Below, piece by piece: positions 8,455 to 10,992 of a stretch of 10,992 bases of DNA (positions within the stretch are counted from its first letter, which is position 1; each line of letters begins with the position of its first letter). The notes below the pieces were generated by a model that had not been told where the DNA came from, did no database searches, and saw only the letters and a list, made by a program, of their open reading frames with translations. Position numbers and translations under genes: made by a program. The stretch is from Bacteroidales bacterium UBA6229 (lineage in GTDB: Bacteria; Bacteroidota; Bacteroidia; Bacteroidales; F082), in contig DJWN01000047.1 of the NCBI GenBank assembly GCA_002440975.1, positions 36,458 to 47,449 of the forward strand. The letters run 5' to 3'.

Positions 8455-8462
8455 TATCTTTG
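8455..8462 (+). promoter_or_regulatory. Bacteroidota-type -7 box (TATCTTTG)
   Basis: TATCTTTG matches the Bacteroidota -7 consensus TAnnTTTG exactly and ends 29 bases before the ATG at 8492, which would give a short leader of about 20 bases. The nearest TTTG upstream (8440-8443) is only 11 bases away, too close for the usual -33 element, so the promoter is incomplete by consensus. Confidence 0.4.
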
Positions 8463-8491
8463 TTGGCTAAACAAAGCAATTTTTGTGTGTT

Positions 8492-9871
8492 ATGAGGCAT
8501 TGGAGCGTATTTGGATTTTCATGGTTAGTTTTTGTGGTATTGCTTGTTTTCCCGCAAATTGCACTGATAGCCCAGCATCAGATCACTGGCACTATCGCTG
8601 GTTATGCAAATCGAAAACTTTTTCTGGAAGCCTACCAGGGCGAAAATCTTTTTCCGGTTGATACAGCAAAAACCAATGAGGAGGGGGCATTCAGTTTCGA
8701 TGAAACGCTCGAAAGTGGTTTGTATCGTCTCTCGCTCGCAGCAGGGCAGTCGGTTCAACTGGTGATTGATGGAAGCCCGGTCCAATTTGTGTGGAATAAC
8801 TATCAGCAAAACAGACAAATACAATTCATTAACTCGCCCGAAAATCAAATCTGGAATGATTACCAGGTGCTGCGAGACGAAACTTTTTTTCTGCAGGATT
8901 TACTCAAGCCCGTGATCAGGGATTATGACCCTGAGAAAAAGTTTTACCGACTTGCCGTAAAGGAGTTTGACAGCCTGCAACGTCGCATGGAAAGTAAAGT
9001 GGATGGCTGGGTTAGTCAGCATCCGCAAAGCCTTGCAATACGTTTTATCCGCACTGATATGCATCCTGCCATTGACCTTACGACCAGTTTTAAGTCGCAA
9101 CGCGAAAACCTCAAACAACATTTTTTTGATCATACCGATTTTGGTGACACCCTGTTGATCAGAAGCAATATCCTCACCCGAAAGATGATCGATTTCCTTT
9201 CGCTTTTTCAGGCCCAAGAGGAATCCATGCAAGCCATTCAGTTTGAGTTTATCAAAGGCTTGAATATGCTTTTTGAAAAGGCTGCCATTGAGCCTAAAAT
9301 GTATGTTTTTGTGCTCGACTATCTGATCGAAGGTTTTGCACAGCTTGGTTTGCCTGCTGTTACGGATTATATCAGCAGCCTGCCGCATTTCGAACAGCTG
9401 TGCATGGAAACCGAAACTTATATGGAAATAGAACAAATCATAGGGCCGTATCGTTCTACACTGCTGGGCGAACCGGCTCCTGATTTGCTGCCGGAAGATA
9501 TTGATGGAAATCCTTTTGGCTGGGATCAGCTAACGAAACCTCAAACCCTGATCGTGTTTTGGTCAATAAGCTGCCCGCATTGTATTGAGCTGATGCCCAA
9601 GCTAAAAGATTTTGTGGACCAGCATCCGGATTTTGAAATTGTTTCGGTGGTTCTGAGCCCGGATAATAAAGTATTGCGCGAATTTATTGATCAGGAAAAG
9701 CTGGACTGGATTCACCTGAGTGACGGGCTGGGATGGGATAGCCCGATGGTGAAGGAGTACAATATTTTTGGAACGCCAAGTTTGTTTGTTTTGGATGCAG
9801 AAAAGAAAATTGCAGCAAAACCCTCAGGCATAGCCGAACTGAAAGAAATCGTTTCAATGAGAAAAAACTAA
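8492..9871 (+). CDS. TlpA/thioredoxin-like thiol-disulfide protein with DUF4369-like N-terminus, CPHC motif
   Basis: This 459-residue exported protein has a signal peptide at about 1-28 (hydrophobic 8-27, ending LIAQ). Residues 29-125 resemble the DUF4369 beta domain of Bacteroidota thioredoxin-like proteins (ITGTIAGYANRKLFLEAYQG). Residues 125-320 are a mostly helical middle region, as seen in DUF5106-type members. Residues 325-459 are a thioredoxin fold opening with GEPAPDLLPEDIDG, an active site CPHC (361-364) after VFWSIS, and the cis-proline loop GTPSLFVLD (427-435). The family exchanges disulfides in the periplasm. The CPHC dipeptide is the one found in DsbA, unlike the CxPC usual in TlpA. 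I chose the ATG at 8492; an in-frame TTG at 8483 would add three residues and does not improve the signal peptide. The GH3 gene starts 4 bases after the stop, so the two form an operon, divergent from the surface-protein cluster. The substrate is not known. Confidence 0.92.
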   Translation: MRHWSVFGFSWLVFVVLLVFPQIALIAQHQITGTIAGYANRKLFLEAYQGENLFPVDTAKTNEEGAFSFDETLESGLYRLSLAAGQSVQLVIDGSPVQFVWNNYQQNRQIQFINSPENQIWNDYQVLRDETFFLQDLLKPVIRDYDPEKKFYRLAVKEFDSLQRRMESKVDGWVSQHPQSLAIRFIRTDMHPAIDLTTSFKSQRENLKQHFFDHTDFGDTLLIRSNILTRKMIDFLSLFQAQEESMQAIQFEFIKGLNMLFEKAAIEPKMYVFVLDYLIEGFAQLGLPAVTDYISSLPHFEQLCMETETYMEIEQIIGPYRSTLLGEPAPDLLPEDIDGNPFGWDQLTKPQTLIVFWSISCPHCIELMPKLKDFVDQHPDFEIVSVVLSPDNKVLREFIDQEKLDWIHLSDGLGWDSPMVKEYNIFGTPSLFVLDAEKKIAAKPSGIAELKEIVSMRKN

Positions 9872-9875
9872 GTGT

Positions 9876-10992
9876 ATGTGTTTGATTTGGAATGAAATAA
9901 TAAGTCTGAAACGCACCAGAATTACCTGCATAATGTTGATTTTTGGTCTGTTTGCACCGGCCACATACCTGCAAGCTCAAAGCACTGGTAATTTGGATCG
10001 CTGGGTCGATTCGGTGTACACCAGCCTCACGCTGGAGCAGCGAATCGGACAACTGATCATGGCAAGAGCCAATCAATCAGGGCAGGCTTATTATCCTGAA
10101 ATCGAGACTTATATCCGACAATACAACCTGGGTGGTGTTACCTTTTTTAAAGGAGAGCCCGAAGCACAACTCATCCAAACCAATCGCTGGCAGCAGTTGG
10201 CGCAAACGCCTATGCTGATATCCATCGATGGCGAATGGGGACTGGGAATGCGTTTGAACAACACCATTTCGTACCCTTTGCAGATGACCTTGGGTGCTGT
10301 TCAGGATGAGCAGCTTATTCGTGAGATGGGCAAACAGATTGCAGAGCAATGCAAACGCATGGGCATTCACATGAATTTTGCTCCAGTGGTGGATGTAAAC
10401 AATAACCCAAAAAACCCCGTAATTGGGATGCGTTCTTTTGGCGAAGATGCCGAAGCGGTCAGCCGCAAAGCTCTGGCATATGGAATAGCCATGCAAAATG
10501 CAGGAATCCTAACTACGGCCAAGCATTTTCCGGGACATGGCAACACCCAAACGGATTCGCATTATACCTTACCCGTTGTTGAAGAATCAATGCGTGAGCT
10601 GAAGCAGCTTCCGTTGGTTCCTTTTCAACAACTGATTGATGCCGGCCTCAACGGTATCATGGTGGCTCATCTCTACCTTCCTGAGCTTGCCGAAGCCGAG
10701 AACCTTTCTTCTTCTCTTTCCTATCATATTGTAACTGATTTGTTAAAAAAGGAGATGGGTTTTGATGGCCTTGTGGTTACGGATGCCCTCGATATGAAAG
10801 GTGCTACCCAATATGCTGGTAGTGAAAATCCTTCTTTGCAGGCTTTGAAGGCCGGAAATGATATTTTGCTTTTGCCCGAGCATGTTCCGGCTGCCATTGC
10901 AGCAATCCGTGAAGCAGCGCAAACCGATTCGCTGGTGATGAAAAGGGTGGAGGAGAGTTGTCGCAAAGTGCTGTCGTATAAATATTTGGCCG
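9876..10992 (+). CDS. NagZ-like glycoside hydrolase family 3 protein (3' end outside window)
   Basis: Residues 1-372 are visible. The family hydrolyses beta-linked N-acetylglucosamine from muropeptides or related glycans. Visible motifs: IDGEWG (117-122, sugar-binding Asp118), an RSFGEDAE segment near 171-178, KHFPGHGNTQTDSH (216-229) carrying the Asp227/His229 acid-base dyad of NagZ-type enzymes, and VVTDALDMKGA with Asp303 as the likely nucleophile. The ATG at 9876 follows the TlpA-like stop by 4 bases. It gives a long n-region (KRTR at 12-15) and a hydrophobic segment to about residue 33 ending LQAQ, so the protein is exported to the periplasm or outer membrane. An internal ATG at 9933 would shorten the signal. 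Bacteroidota homologues often carry a C-terminal beta-lactamase-type serine hydrolase domain, which cannot be checked here because the gene leaves the window. The catalytic barrel appears intact. Confidence 0.93.
   Translation, partial: MCLIWNEIISLKRTRITCIMLIFGLFAPATYLQAQSTGNLDRWVDSVYTSLTLEQRIGQLIMARANQSGQAYYPEIETYIRQYNLGGVTFFKGEPEAQLIQTNRWQQLAQTPMLISIDGEWGLGMRLNNTISYPLQMTLGAVQDEQLIREMGKQIAEQCKRMGIHMNFAPVVDVNNNPKNPVIGMRSFGEDAEAVSRKALAYGIAMQNAGILTTAKHFPGHGNTQTDSHYTLPVVEESMRELKQLPLVPFQQLIDAGLNGIMVAHLYLPELAEAENLSSSLSYHIVTDLLKKEMGFDGLVVTDALDMKGATQYAGSENPSLQALKAGNDILLLPEHVPAAIAAIREAAQTDSLVMKRVEESCRKVLSYKYLA

Noticed and set aside
8300..8500. 66-codon minus-strand open frame in the divergent spacer
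   Set aside because: It runs over the plus-strand gene start and its promoter-like box, has no signal peptide or recognisable motif, and reads as noncoding AT-rich sequence.
8900..9436. 178-codon minus-strand open frame opposite the TlpA-like gene
   Set aside because: It lies wholly inside a gene with clear family motifs, and its product is low-complexity without domains.
10077..10496. 139-codon minus-strand open frame opposite the GH3 gene
   Set aside because: It overlaps the conserved GH3 barrel in antisense and shows no independent coding signs.
1..10992. CRISPR array, tRNA/rRNA gene, insertion sequence or defence module
   Set aside because: I saw no short regularly spaced repeats, no structured RNA signature, no transposase motifs and no nuclease/effector genes; nearly all of the window is covered by five protein genes.

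Overview
The window looks like part of the chromosome of a Bacteroidota (Bacteroidetes) bacterium. The evidence is two large secreted proteins that end in type IX secretion system (T9SS) type A sorting domains, many PKD/Ig-like modules, a surface beta-propeller family typical of this phylum, a thioredoxin-like lipid/cell-wall-type TlpA protein with a DUF4369-like N-terminus, and a -7 box of the Bacteroidota TAnnTTTG type. By eye the base composition is moderately AT-rich, and the two plus-strand genes look somewhat richer in G+C than the minus-strand genes. I cannot assign a genus.

Layout. Positions 1-8262 hold three minus-strand genes, read from right to left: a 1288-residue multi-Ig protein (4396-8262), a shorter 973-residue paralogue (1327-4248), and the 5' part of a beta-propeller protein (starts at 1307 and runs off the left edge). 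The last two are 19 bases apart and are very probably co-transcribed. Positions 8263-8491 are a divergent intergenic region with a small inverted repeat, an 8-base direct repeat and a -7-like box. From 8492 rightward on the plus strand lie a TlpA/thioredoxin-like protein (8492-9871) and, 4 bases later, a NagZ-like glycoside hydrolase family 3 protein (9876 to beyond the right edge).

How the genes may work together. The three minus-strand products all carry signal peptides. The first two have C-terminal T9SS signals, so they should cross the outer membrane and be displayed or released as long, rod-like chains of beta-sandwich domains. Both share a cysteine-rich N-terminal module, then an Ig-like domain, a PKD domain, and a two-domain superunit of about 165 residues present four times in one protein and twice in the other. 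Every superunit has one cysteine near the end of its first domain and one near the start of its second, always 27 residues apart (six of six units). The divergent operon encodes a periplasmic thioredoxin-like protein with a DsbA-like CPHC motif and a muropeptide-type glycosidase. A functional link between the two operons is only inference.

I found no RNA genes, mobile elements, CRISPR arrays or defence system. The strongest material for a second look is the pair of repeat-bearing surface proteins with their fixed cysteine spacing and mosaic conservation.
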